A stretch of 64,000 bases of DNA from Cliona cf. orientalis (taxonomy: Eukaryota > Porifera > Demospongiae > Clionaida > Clionaidae), in NCBI GenBank assembly GCA_963930775.1, contig OZ005692.1, forward strand, positions 7,240,135 to 7,304,134, given 5' to 3'. Positions within the stretch are counted from its first letter, which is position 1. Each line of letters starts with the position of its first letter. The position numbers and the translations under genes are program-made. Positions 42,578-54,900 of this stretch are shown piece after piece. The notes beneath the pieces were generated by a model. The model was not told the DNA's origin, did no database searches, and saw only the letters and a program-made list of their open reading frames with translations.

Positions 42578-43406
42578 GCATATTTAGCTGTCACAACAAA
42601 GATAGCTAATAATAATATTATTATAATAATTTAAAACAGTACCTGATCACTATTCACCTCTTGACAAGTGTCATAATATTAGGTAAATTTTATAAAATCT
42701 TTTGGAGTTTTTGAGATCAACAAGTAGCATCTCTGAAACATTACAATACAGAAACTAGAGAAACATGGCAAGGCTCAACTGCTATAGTTATGCACATGTG
42801 TATACGCACACCATGCGCATAGAGTCATAACCCCTAGAAAAAATCATAATATTATGCAAATAAACGTGATTGACACAGCTAGTCCATGACAAACAGAATG
42901 AACACTGGCCCAAGTAAGCCCTATGACAATACTTGAGCACATACTTATCATTAGTTATTATGGTAATGGGGAGAGTTTGTTTGAAGGATAGCTTGGATTA
43001 AATTAATACCATATAAGCGAAAATATTGGCAGTCGCATAAGTTAGGCAATTTGGGTCCCAATGGCGCATTTCACACTATTCAAATTGATTTTAAATTGGC
43101 GGTTATGGTATGGTATCGCTATAATAATATTATTATCTTATACTCTCTTGTTATTATATTACATGCATGCGGATCAGAATTTAATTTAGAGGCTTACCAT
43201 CAACCCACCCAATTTTATTCCCTGCCAAATTTTCCAGCTCTACAGTATTACATAATTCTCCATAGGGATAATTATTAGCAATAATATAAATCATGTCCCT
43301 AGGGAGCCTATATCTTTAGGGATAAATTATAAAACCAAAAATAATCATGATATAAATTAAAGCTAGGCTGTGTATCAATACATATTATAGTATGTATCCA
43401 AATAAT

Positions 43407-43785
43407 TGTGAACCGCTCTGAGAAAAGGGACCACTCGGGATAAAATTTCATTTTTGATACTTTACCAGAAACTATAGGATTTTGGCTTCATATTGATATG
43501 CTATGTTTATGTACTTGCAAATGTAAACTATCATTATGGGCGCAAACAATATTAATTGCTCGGACACATATAATTTAATACAAAATTTAATTAAATATAC
43601 GCATTTTCCGAAATCGAATATTATATCTATCTGCATGTATAAAAATGGTCATAACTCGGCTTGTGATCAATATAAATTTTCATGAAACTTGCACCATTGG
43701 ATTCAGCACGCACAGATCAATCCTTGCTAAAAACTCAATTTTTATGAAATATCCCGAGTGGTCCCTTTTCTCAGAGTAGGTCACA
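43407..43785. mobile_element. MITE with GAGAAAAGGGACCACTCGGG ends
   Basis: TGTGAACCGCTCTGAGAAAA GGGACCACTCGGGATA at the left and the inverse (TATCCCGAGTGGTCCCTTTT CTCAGAGTAGGTCACA) at the right, about 35 bp with few mismatches. Confidence 0.85.
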
Positions 43786-44625
43786 ATTAGTCTGAACGGG
43801 TAGCTATATCTGACCCCTTTTAGTTTATCCTATATTTTATCCTATGGGGTCGGTATGCACAGACATACTCTAGAGCTAGGATATATATGTGATAGTGTGG
43901 TTCAATACTTCTACAGTAGAGTACAATTCTCTGTATATTCCGAATTGGGACAGCTTAAGGTGTCCTGATCAGAAGTGTTCTCATTTCAGGGGTAGTTTTA
44001 TGCACCTTTCTAGCTATAGGTTGCTGGAACCATGCATGGTATCCTGATTAAGGGAGGTTTCATCATTTCAGGGATGTCCTTATAGAAGGGGTCCATGCAC
44101 TGTATACTATAATAATATAGCACTGTGATACCATGGTTGTGGGAGCATCTGAGAAATTTAAGGCTGATGAGTAAATTATTTTGAAATATTGGTTATTATT
44201 ATTCAGTGTTTCCCCCAGCATACCTGGATCAGGGTAGGCCACCCGGTTTGACTTTGGGCTAATTGGATAAACATCAAAGAAATGGGTGGAGTTTAAAGCC
44301 ACAACTTAATTAAAAGCCTATGAATATCATTAAGCACCCGGTTTGGATTCTGTTCTGGGGGAATCCCTGATTATTAATAATTAATTATATGATTTGATTC
44401 TCCCTCACTTCTTTAAAATACCCATCTACCCATCAGACAAATTATTAATCTAATTTAAGATACCCATCAGACGAATTATTAAATGTTATTTTGAGCCCAT
44501 AAGACAGAAATTAGATTCTCCAAAAAAAAACCCTGAAGACTAATTACTGTTCTTCCATGGGGGTGTATCCTTATTAACTGGAATAGCCCAATTATTATTA
44601 TACTTATAGTTTAATAATTATTCTC

Positions 44626-45755
44626 TCACACTGTTACACAGTGCAGTAAAGTGGGTCCTCTCATCACAGGGTAATACTTGTTACAGTAGCATGATAAGCC
44701 TGGAGTAAAAATACTGGTGGCATAAGCTTCATTCTGCTGGGCTTCAATTGTACTATCTGGAGATCTAGAGTTCGAATTCTCTTGTACTTCCTCAACGCGA
44801 TGAGCAATACCATAAGCTTCGTTGCTTGAAGTGTTCATGTCGCTATTTTCTTGGACATCATCCTGTGCTGGATCATCATTACAACCTAGCTGTTAATTAA
44901 TGATAATCATTTAAACAAGCCATCAAACTGTTTATAGATGGTACAAATACAACTCCATGCATTATGGATAAGGGTACTACACCTTTCCATGTACGTACAT
45001 TTTGATGCCACTTGCAGGATAATAAGAGCTACAATGGTCCATGGGAGAGCCAGCACAAAGGCAGCAATTAGGAGTCTCAGAGAAGTTTGCTGCGGCTTAC
45101 CTAATAAGAATGACAATTAAATTATTTTTAATCAATAATTGGGATTAATATTTTGGCTGTCACTACAACTCAACTGCTTGAAATTCCTGTAGACAAACCA
45201 ATCCTGGACCAGAGTAGTAACACAATAAGCAGGAAAACACATTCAATCACCAGAAGGGCAACACAAGTGATCTTCAACCATAAAGAAAGGATTTGAAGAT
45301 TGAAGAGGTTTCTGAATTTGCCAGGTAACTACTTTTTGATAGCAAAGACAGCAATCACAGTCAGGAAAATCGATAATACCCACATTACTACACTGGATAC
45401 CCATGCAGAAGAGCAATATTCCCACCGTTTAGTCCTACAAGTTACATAATAATATAGTAATATCATAATAAGCTATACAGTTTACAATTACCGGTTTAAT
45501 TAACAATATTATTATTGTCCAACTCACTGCACTCTGGCACCACTCCGTCCCAGTTTCCATCACCCATGCATGTTCGACTGCTACCTCCAGACAAGGCATA
45601 CCACTTATCACACTGGTAGTTGATCTGAGCACCTCTCCTTTGTCCATTATAGCAGCCCAAGCCGTGAGGAATAGAGACACTCCCAATACTATCCGAACTG
45701 CATCTGCTATCAGTTGGGCCATCAACAGCAGTGCCTAGTGCAGCTAGAGGACAAG
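44626..45755 (-). pseudogene. Receptor copy C: Sushi, three-pass anchor (broken) and tail
   Basis: Paralogue of gene A's 3' half. Sushi exon 45755-45528 (228 bp, intact; YQCDKWYALSGGSSRTC). TM1-TM2 exon 45434-45175 has a frame change after NIALLHG and an in-frame TAG after AVFAIKK, and its donor is GTTGAG instead of GTGAGT. TM3 exon 45100-44999 (102 bp) is intact. Tail exon 44885-44626 carries SNEAYGIAHR and QNEAYATSI and ends in a stop. The two lesions in the TM exon make a working three-pass receptor unlikely. The tail type (NEAYG) resembles gene B's tail, not gene A's. Confidence 0.8.
45528..45755 (-). CDS. Copy C exon: Sushi (CCP) domain, open
   Basis: Same length and borders as gene A 4433-4660, with few substitutions (D-S-I-G-S-V-S-I-P-H-G-L-G-C, G-N-W-D-G-V-V-P-E-C). 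The reading frame is intact, so a soluble product is conceivable, but no upstream signal exon is linked. Confidence 0.7.
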
Positions 45756-46519
45756 CTGTAACATAGTGATAAAAAATAATGTGAAAAGAATCCACATGTG
45801 TGTGTTGAAGCATTTAATTTAAATTCTTATGGAACGGCCTATACTGTTAAGTTTGAATCCAGAGGTTGGTAAATGGGAGCCAAAGAGCCAATTGTGGCTC
45901 CATCAGGATTTCTTGTGGCTCTTGGATAAGATCTGACAACTAGCTCACTATATTATTATGTATACAATAAAATAAATAATAATCTGACAATGGTCATTCA
46001 TCATCAGACATGGGACTGGCTACTAGTGGACATGTGGTTGCTGCTGCGCTCTGACAGACCAGTTCAAAATGGCGCTAATTGCTGAGAATCGACAGTAATC
46101 ATTGTAATTTCCACCGCCACGAAGGCCAGAGAATGCAGTTTATACTACCTCAAGTCACATAATTATGCACAATTCAGTGAATTCTAGCTAATTTCAATTT
46201 AGCTACTTTACTATTAGAATAGGAGAGACATCATGTCAAGTAGCTATGCTCTTTTCTCAAACAAAAGTGGTGCCTATGATGATAATTAATTTTTATTATC
46301 ATTCTGAGTTGAGTGTAGGTTTTGCAGTCCCCATGCATAATATTATAATATGCTTCATGTGGAAGATAGTACACTCTGTAAGCAAAAGTTTTTTTTGTTT
46401 TGTTTTGTTTTTGAGTGGGGGTCATTGGCTCTACAGTATCATCAGTGATGTTTCTTCACAGCTTTAGCTCTGTGTTTCTGTTTGCTTGCCCATGCACCCC
46501 TGAGATTGTACCAAGATAA

Positions 46520-46700
46520 TATTAAACGTCAATAGTGCGTACCGGTATGTGTTCTATGTTTGTAGCTGCCATACATAGACTACAAAATTTATTCTAGATA
46601 AATTATTTTTATAGTACAATGTGGTATAATTATTATGCATGTAGCTACTATTAATGCACTCTTTAACACCTATTTCCTTTTGTGGAGTACACACTTACTG
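46520..46700. repeat. Segmental duplication of 52795-52950
   Basis: GTGCGTACCGGTA, TTTGTAGCTGCCATACATAG ACTACAAA, ATAGTACAATGTGGTATAAT and TTGTGGAGTACACACTT are shared in the same order and strand. Shows that copy C arose by duplication of the gene B region. Confidence 0.8.
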
Positions 46701-47008
46701 ACTTTCATGACCCACCGCTCCAACATAATGTGAGGAATGTTAATTTTTAAATCAGCCAAAAACAGACCCGCCGAATCCGAGAAACAAAAAATTAACTTGG
46801 CATGGCCTCACTGTTTGTCTGTATGAATCTCCTGCTGAAGTTGCTGTGTACGACGATTCTGTAGCATCGTCTATGAGCCTTCTCCTGTGGTACCACTGCA
46901 CTACTGCTGACTCAGAAGTTGAAGCAAATACTCTAGCCTCCAGTGTGGCGGAGCTGCCAGGACCTGGGAGTACATTCTGGACTTCAGACTGGATGATGAC
47001 AGCAGGAT

Positions 47009-47009
<1 letters not shown>
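46668..47009 (-). pseudogene. Fragments of receptor Ig and FN3 exons
   Basis: 46808-47009 matches the gene B Ig exon 54781-55071 (VIIQSEVQNVL, V-V-Q-W-Y-H-R-R-R-L-I-D-D) but stops after S-Y-R-Q-T-V. Its acceptor is replaced by a CT repeat. At 46668-46697 the last residues of the FN3 exon (VCTPQKEIG) remain with their intron (to 46520), as in 52795-52950. Confidence 0.8.
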
Positions 47010-47042
<33 letters not shown>

Positions 47043-47049
47043 CTCACTT

Positions 47050-47170
47050 ACAGCTGTGGAGCAGTTCATCTGCAAATCCCATCAGACCCGGCCAGTCCAG
47101 CAATATTTATCAGGCATATGATCACCATACAAGGGACACCCTCACTTTAATGATTCAGAACTTCACGAGC
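47050..47170 (+). pseudogene. Inverted Ig-like exon fragment
   Basis: The plus-strand frame NPIRPGQSSNIYQAYDHHTR then DTLTLMIQNFTS matches, in inverse, the decayed exon at 55560-56090 on the minus strand. Stops soon after. A rearranged piece of the receptor cluster. Confidence 0.6.
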
Positions 47171-47938
47171 ATCGCCATAGCTGTGGTGAACTGAACTCTG
47201 AACTATTATACTACTATTAATAATTATTATTACTTTTATTCTTTTTGTGCTCGAGCTCATTAGCTAAATTTTATTTTTGTATAGGTGCATGCACGTACTA
47301 GCCTATGGCTGTTTCATGTATCTACTGCATTATGCAGGAATATTATAGAAATTGTTATCATTATTGTAATTTCTAATGCATCTTTATTTGTGCTGTTAGG
47401 CCACACTAATTTGATTTCATGTTTCACGGATCCGGCGGGTCCATTTTTTAAGTCCTGCCAAGTGGTGTACATATAGTATATAGTGTGCACTGCTGTTGCC
47501 AGTCTGTGTTTACATGGCACCTACCGCTGGTCAGTCGTCAATGCAGTGACAGTATAAACAGGCAGTGGCTCTTAAGTGCATAGCTAATTCAGTTTAAGTA
47601 AGTCACGGAGGCTTTCAGTTTATATAGTGACATAGCCATGGCAGGTGCCTTCCCCAACTCCTATATAGATCATTTACTGACTCTAGTACCAGAACCCTGC
47701 TCAGGTGCAGGGTGTGTAACTAGTTCAATATATTATACTCCCAAGCAGGCATACACATGTACCGTACTTACAGATCATAGCAGAGACCTGCATTACGTAG
47801 CAATGATCTAAAAGGCAATGGATACAGACAGGAATTTGAAGTGCATCCGGTACCACAATCCATAATTCAAGTTTAATTTGAGTACTGCATCTTGTATTGT
47901 GTTTAGTATAGTGCAGCATCAACACTGCATGTCACTTT

Positions 47939-48129
47939 CACAGCAAGAAAGACTGCAGTGAACAACAGTTTTCATGCCTTGAATTGTCCACTTGAGTTTT
48001 ACAAGCAGTTTCCAAGTTTGGGAAATGAACTCAGGTTAGCTTGTACACTTCCCAAACTTGGAAACTGCTTGGAAACCCTCGAGTGGACAAGGCATGAAAT
48101 TCATGTGCACTGCAGTCTTTCTTGCTGTG
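47939..48129. mobile_element. 191-bp MITE inside or next to gene B 3' region
   Basis: CACAGCAAGAAAGACTGCAG at the left and CTGCAGTCTTTCTTGCTGTG at the right, with a second inner pair CAAGCAGTTTCCAAGTTTGG/CCAAACTTGGAAACTGCTTG. Confidence 0.9.
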
Positions 48130-48402
48130 TTTAAGTTATTTGAAACATACCAAGTGCAGTCAGTATAAAAATTAAATTAAATAATAATAGTAGAACCACA
48201 AAAAAGTATAACTATTATGAACTCGGACAGGAAACAATAACCACACTAACTATATACAATGCATACACGATTCTACATCATAATCAAGTCACACTGATAA
48301 AGTCCCAGTGTTCCAGTAATTATAGTAGGTGGAAGCAATAATTGATCTTGAAAGCTGCATGTCATGTCATGTAATCAGTGTACATGCATGTGCAAATTAA
48401 AG

Positions 48403-48911
48403 TTACACAAGTGTTTCTAATGTGGTCCCTGGCAAATTCATTGTAATGAGACAGGGGGGAATTGCACTGTACGTAGTTGTTGAAGTGGTATCATCGGTCC
48501 TGCTCTCGACCCCATATTCATTTACAGGATTTCCTCCTATCTCACCAGTATCACTCCTACTGGTATGCCCATAAGCAACATTTCGTTCAGCTGCTATTTC
48601 AGGAGCAATGGCAATATCCATGCCATAGGCCGAGTTTTCTTGCATCAATACTCTTGTTTCATGATCTATGGGACGAGCTATAGTCACTTCTCTATCATTA
48701 GGGGTATCGTAGATTTCAGTTGGTAGATCATAAGTATGGGAGGATGGACCTCCTTTAAAGATTCGCCTCAGTTGCTGACCTAAGTGAGTCTTTTTCGTGT
48801 AGTGGTAATGGCAGATACTACGGATACACATACTCAAGATGATGATGACTATGATGATAAGTAGTACGGCCAAAGTTAGGATTATGATTGTCTCTTGACC
48901 AGAGATTGGTG
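48403..48911 (-). CDS. Gene B last exon: transmembrane helix and cytoplasmic tail
   Basis: 509 bp, phase 1 start after a CT-rich tract and CACAG. One helix, IIILTLAVLLIIIVIIILSM, followed by basic HYHYTKK. The tail has TYDLP and IYDTP (YxxP, Crk/Nck-type SH2 sites), NSAYGM, NVAYGH, NEYGV and TYSAI, and ends LETLV-stop. Six tyrosines in short linear motifs point to phosphorylation-based signalling (inference). Confidence 0.85.
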
Positions 48912-51900
48912 CTGTGAGAGAGAGAGAGAGAGAGAGATCAGTGATATTCTGCTGTGTCCCACTATACATTTTCAAAACTTGGGGAGGATCGTCCAGGTAC
49001 TATTAAATAATGCTATGCAATCAGTATTAGTGCATTCTTGTGGTTACTCTCTACAATGTTGCTACAGTTTCTTTAATAGTGCAATAAATGTCATGGCGTC
49101 GAGGGTTTTGCACCAGTGGTGTTCATTTCAGTCTGCAGTCTGTTTCTTTTTCAATCAACTTGATATTTTTATCATAATAATTCAGGCGAGCCTGAGCGAG
49201 CCCCACACTAATCAATACTACGAGCAGGGTGTTGATTTGGCGCTATGGGACCGCAGTTGGTGCCAGAATAACCTACAGCAGCGTCAAGGATGAAAAGTCC
49301 AGTGCCAAAGCTTGCTTCCTAATCAATGAATGATTCTTCAGCTGTTGGTATAGCTCTCTTCTTTTAGCGTGAATTTTGTTCAAGGTGCATGGTACGTTCA
49401 TTGGCCTAAATTCTATGTAGAGCATTCAAAGTTTAAATTTTGGGGGGTTCATAGTATGGGCTCGCCCTCTCATGTCACTACCCAAACATTTTGGGCAGAA
49501 GCGGCTATTACTTTAGCTGAAGCATAGGCGTCAGTTGGATATCATAAGTGGGGGGTCACAGAGTTCCATCTGACAGATGGATATAAAAAAAATACCTTTG
49601 GGAAATTGTAAATACCCAGACTAAAATCAATTAATATAAATAATTAGCTACCCATACTTTTGGGAAATTGTAAATATTTACGTACCCAGAATCTGATATC
49701 TATTCTGGTACATTCAGAACATTGATTAAAAAGCATTTATACACTCAGATCTTGTGATATTTAATATGCTTTCGGTTCTGAACATGGCTATTTGTACACA
49801 TGAATCTCGTAATAATTATTATTACCACGATACATATCATTTTTGTAGTAAAGAGCAATAATTATTACTGAAGCAAAGTGAGGGGGCCTGTGCCCCCTCA
49901 GGCCCCCCCAAAATGACGCCTATGAGCTGAAGGGAAATCAAAATGCAAGCATCACCAAAAGAGAATGGCAAAATGTTTTGATGCCCAAAAATATGTCCAA
50001 CCCCACGTTGGCTTCCTGAGGGGGTAAATCAAAATTTAGTCATCCATGGCGGTGTATCTTTATATTATATATTATTGGAATAGCCCATTGCTGGGATCGT
50101 AATAGCTTCGTACCGTAAAGCGACATTTTTCTGCACGAGTTTTATTTATGCGAATTATGCGAGTCAAGCGGCGGTCGCATAAATTTGTATCCGCATAAAT
50201 ATTATCGCGCCATAATAATTATGTTTGTAATGCATGCAACGTTTAAACGCATAAATAAAAATCGCGTAAATTTTTCAAGAGGCCCGTTTTGACCGATTCG
50301 CATAATTTATTCACACGCAGAAATATGTACCTTTACGGTATATAAAGGTCTCTGGTGGCGGCTGGATCGTACTACACAGTTACTGGCTTTCCAGTGGTTA
50401 CTAGCTATTTATAGTCCACAGCACTACCATGCCCTGAGCCAAGAAGAGACAGTCGTAGACGATGTAACCGAGAAAAGACTGCTCATGAGCCAATGAAAAC
50501 GACCAATCGGCCTGCTAAAAGAAAGCAGTGGACTGAGGAGCAAATGGCAAAGGCAATGGTACTGGCTCAATCCATCATGCACAAGTTTACTTAAAGTATA
50601 GGAAAATCCCATGGTGATTTAAGTCAAGGATCCCAAGGATTATTCATGGGACTGAATTAAGTCATCTACTCCAATGGCATGTGCTATATGCATAAACTAA
50701 AAGCAGCTAGATCTAGTGTGACTGTTAGTTTGGTGCATCTTGGGACATTGCCACTCACAAGTAGTATGTTAATGATATGCATGCAAGTAGTTGATAGTTA
50801 AAATAATACTTTCATCATGAATATTACTTACTATTATCAAGTTTTTATATCGAGTGAAACTTTTATATACGCAGGATGCACAAAATCAATACCATCGCCA
50901 TACGTTCATAGTGCATGGCAAAACGCGACCACACCCGAGACCACTGTATAGTAGATATCGGTCGACAATAAAAGGTGGTCGACTAATGATGACTTACGCT
51001 ATATGTAGATAGTTAATAGTACTGCATACTACCACCACAGAGAATATTTAGTAATTTACAATAATGTGTAAGGACTTTTCTCTTGTGTAAGCTTTTTAAA
51101 GGGCACATAACATGTAAGGATATTTCTCTTGTGTAAGCTTTTCTAAGGCCATGCACATATCGTACACGGGCACTCCCACCTGTGTCATGCACAACCCAAC
51201 TGAACATAGAAATTATGTGTAATTTCCGAGTCTTGTGTATAAGCTTTTTTAAGGGCACATGGACACTCCTATCTGTCTCACTGAACTTAGAAATAATATG
51301 TAAGGAGTTTTCTCCTGTAAGCTTTTTAATTTAAGAGCACATGGGCACTCCTATCTGCCGCTTGCACAGCCCTACTGAACATGGAAATAATGTGTAAGGA
51401 TTTTTTCTCTTGTGTAAGATTTTTTAAGGCCACATGCATGGGCATGCAAAGCCCCACTGAATAATTATAGAAATTATGTGTAAGGATTTTTCTCAGGCTT
51501 GTGTATAAGATATTTAAGGGCACATGGGTACTTCTAGCTGTCTCAATACTACATGACATTGTGTAGCTAAGGACTTCTATATGTACATAAGATTTTTGAA
51601 GGGATACATACTAGTAAAATTTTCAGAGGGCACAATCTGAAATAACATAATATTATGTACCCAGAATCAGTAAACGCAAATGTGTGACTACATCGTGCCG
51701 AGGATTAAAAAAAGCAAGGGCTTTAAGCCCTTGATAATAGTAGCTAATCAGTCCATAATGAGACAGTCTAGATTAGCAAACTTATAAAGAGAGGGACGAT
51801 AGCAAGAATCTGAGCATACTGAAATGAGTGACATATGAGAGTAGATACCGGTACAGTGTATAGTCCACTTAATTAGAATTTACAAATCCAAGAGAGCGAT

Positions 51901-54900
51901 ACTAGTCTACTTAATTCAAATTTTTTTATATGAAGAGTAATTTTGAATAAAAGGGACAATAGCTACCACACATAAATACAACTTTACATATTCAGATGAA
52001 ACATCCTTGTTCTCCTTCTCTGGAGGTAGACTGTCCACTCGATCTACTATTTCTAGCTTTCTTTTAGCAGTTTATAGAGTCTGATACTGCAGCTAGACAT
52101 AGCTAATTTCTGGCTAGTGCAGCTGCACTCACCTGCACTGAAAAGAAGTTAGCCGCACATTCTGGAGCCCCAATTCCAGCAGTACTCGAACTCAGCCGCA
52201 CATTGCAGGACCAACATTCCTATTCCCATTCCCATGCCACACTCGCAATAATAAAAGCACGTGTCGCTTCTAGTTTGTTCCCTGATCGGAGGAGCCAGCA
52301 GTGGCCAGGGGGAACATAGATCTAAGGTAAATCTATTCTTTGTACTTATATTAAGTCTTCACTAATCAATGTGAGGCTGGCTCAAATTGGTGTGTATACA
52401 CTTGTCAACAGAGCCTCTAGCTATACCCAGCCTCGAGCTCACATTATAAACAAAGTCTCTTGTGTGTACGTAGCTAGGCAATGTAAGGCTGGCCTCAAAC
52501 TGATGTGTACACTTGTTGACAGAGTGCATAGCCTCTACCTACTCAGCCTCGCATTCTAAACCAAGACTGTTGTGTGTGGCAGAGCCAGCATAAAGGCAGC
52601 AATTAGTAGAGAAGTTTCCTGCGGCTTACCTAATAAGAATGACATTGGCCAATAATTTTAGCTACAACACATTTGAGGTAGCTATACCATGTACAGTAGA
52701 CCTGGAAATTATTGTTGAAACACTAAATCACGGTTTTGTGGAACTACCTATAAGCTTGTACTATGGCTGCACTGGCATGCTATTAAAATTAATGTCAATT
52801 GTGCGTACCGGTAGCTAATATGTGTTCTATTTTTGTAGCTGCCATACATAGACTACAAATTTATTTCAGATTTATAGTACAATGTAGTGTATTACATATA
52901 CGTAGCTACTATGCATTCTTTAGTACCTATCTCTTTTTGTGGAGTACACACTTCAAGTTCTCCTCTTCCAATTATATTAACAGCAGACACACTTGCAGAG
53001 AGAGGAGAGTTGAAGATACTCAATGATTGGACGAAGTAGTTACAGGTGCTAGTAGGACAAGCAATGCTAGCAGGGATGATCATAGGGTCCAACGTACCCA
53101 CTGCTATGGAATAGTCTCTCACATCCTGACTGACTCCAGGGAGAAACTCAGGAGGATTCTGGACAAGGTAACGAGGGAATACATGGAATGAGGGAACACA
53201 TGGACGCTTTTTAATAATAATAATCATATCTCTAAGTTAATTGCAACATGCCAAGTAAAGTGGAGGAAAAAGCACGTGCACATGCATTCATGTATACATT
53301 AAAAAGACACCGTACTTAATCTAATGGAACGTATGGTTTTTCAATTTTGAAAAATGTGTGCTTTTCTGCATGCATGGTAAAGGTAGTCAATCACTCCACA
53401 TACATTGAAATGCTAATTTCTTACATCATTCAGTGTATCGAGCTTATGGACAATATATTAACACACTGATAATTTGCTATTTTAAAGGCTTACATGAACA
53501 ATAGCCCAGGTAAGTTCAATAGCAATAAGATTCCCAGCTGAAGAGTAGACAGGTAGAACACTGCAGTTTGAGGGTCTGGATGGAACTGCATGTAGATTGT
53601 ATATATAGTCACATGTTCATCAATTTGACCTTAAAACTATAATTGGGTGTAGTTACCTTGAGGTCTGGCTGTAAGCTCAACAGGCATCCCCATTTGATCA
53701 CCACAGTTGATAGCAGTAATTGAGATGGTAGTATCCTCCCCTATCCCAAGCCCAGTACACGTGCATGGACCACTAGCATCACAAGATGATGGACAGGAGG
53801 CAGCTGATCCTCCACTGGCTATAACTCTGTAGGAGCTCACATCGTGAAGTAAATTGAAAGCCGAGTCCCAGTTGATGGATATATCCACCGTTGTACTGCT
53901 CTCTATGGATACTGAAATGTTTGTATGGACTACAGGTGGGCGTTCTAGGAGGTAATAAAGCAGAGAATAACAATGGCCAAGCCAACTTGTATGCACATAC
54001 AATAATAATTATCGCTATAATATAGAGATTCAAGTTGTTTAAATTACCTCTTAATATGTACTCAAGAGTTCCTGTATCCCGTATAAAATCAGTTGCAACA
54101 CATCCTATTCTGTCACCACTGCTGAAACTAGAAATGTTGGCTACCAATCTGGAGGTCATGTTTGCCACAATACTCCTTGTTGTAATAGAGTCAAGAATGA
54201 GTATGAATGAGTCCACTTGTTGAACATCACCATTGTTGAAATTAATAGAGAAGCCACCACCAATATTCATTCCATTTCTCTGCCACTGCAAGACAGTTAC
54301 TTCAGTACCAACGCACGTAACTTCGACAGGGTACAGATTAGGGCACACCATTCCACTATTTAATATATCATTAGGAGTGATATGAGTGAGTGTGATGGAT
54401 GGTAATACTTGACCTATTGAAAGGATAAAAAAATTGGATTTCTCAAGAGCATATATATACCTAGCACGCTGCATCTGCATCCTGTACCAGCACAAAGATG
54501 TGAGCTGCAGCAGTATTTATATGACTATTGACGACCTTTACCTTACTATACACATGATTGCTATTAGGGGTGCAGTTCATAGTTGGCCTGGCCTTATCAA
54601 ACGACTCAAAGCATAATAAAGCAGATTTTTTCTACGAACTTACAAGTTGCTTAGAACTTGGGGCCTAGATTTTTAGCCTGGATTGGGCAATTTTAGTGTG
54701 GACGATTTGACAACATGCAGGCAGACAAAACTAATTGCTTTAGCTACATATATCAGAATTTGGGATGTGTAGCTATGTACCTGAAAGAAGTAGTATAATT
54801 CTGTCGGTTGCATTCCTTCCATCAAGAGTCACAACAATTGTATATTCTCCAACTTTATTCTCACTGACTCCATTCACTGTTAGTCGGTATGAATTTCCTG

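Larger units (their letters stand above)
39629..44590. mobile_element. 5-kb segment with TGGGCTATTCC inverted ends
   Basis: TGGGCTATTCCAGTTAATAA AGATACACCCCCATGGAAGAAC at 39629 and its inverse with two mismatches ending at 44590. Subterminal motifs (GACTAATTA, CATCAGACAAATTATTA) repeat inside both ends. A single related end lies at 50039-50092. No transposase ORF was recognised in the AT-rich interior; it could be one large non-autonomous element or two separate ends. Confidence 0.6.
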
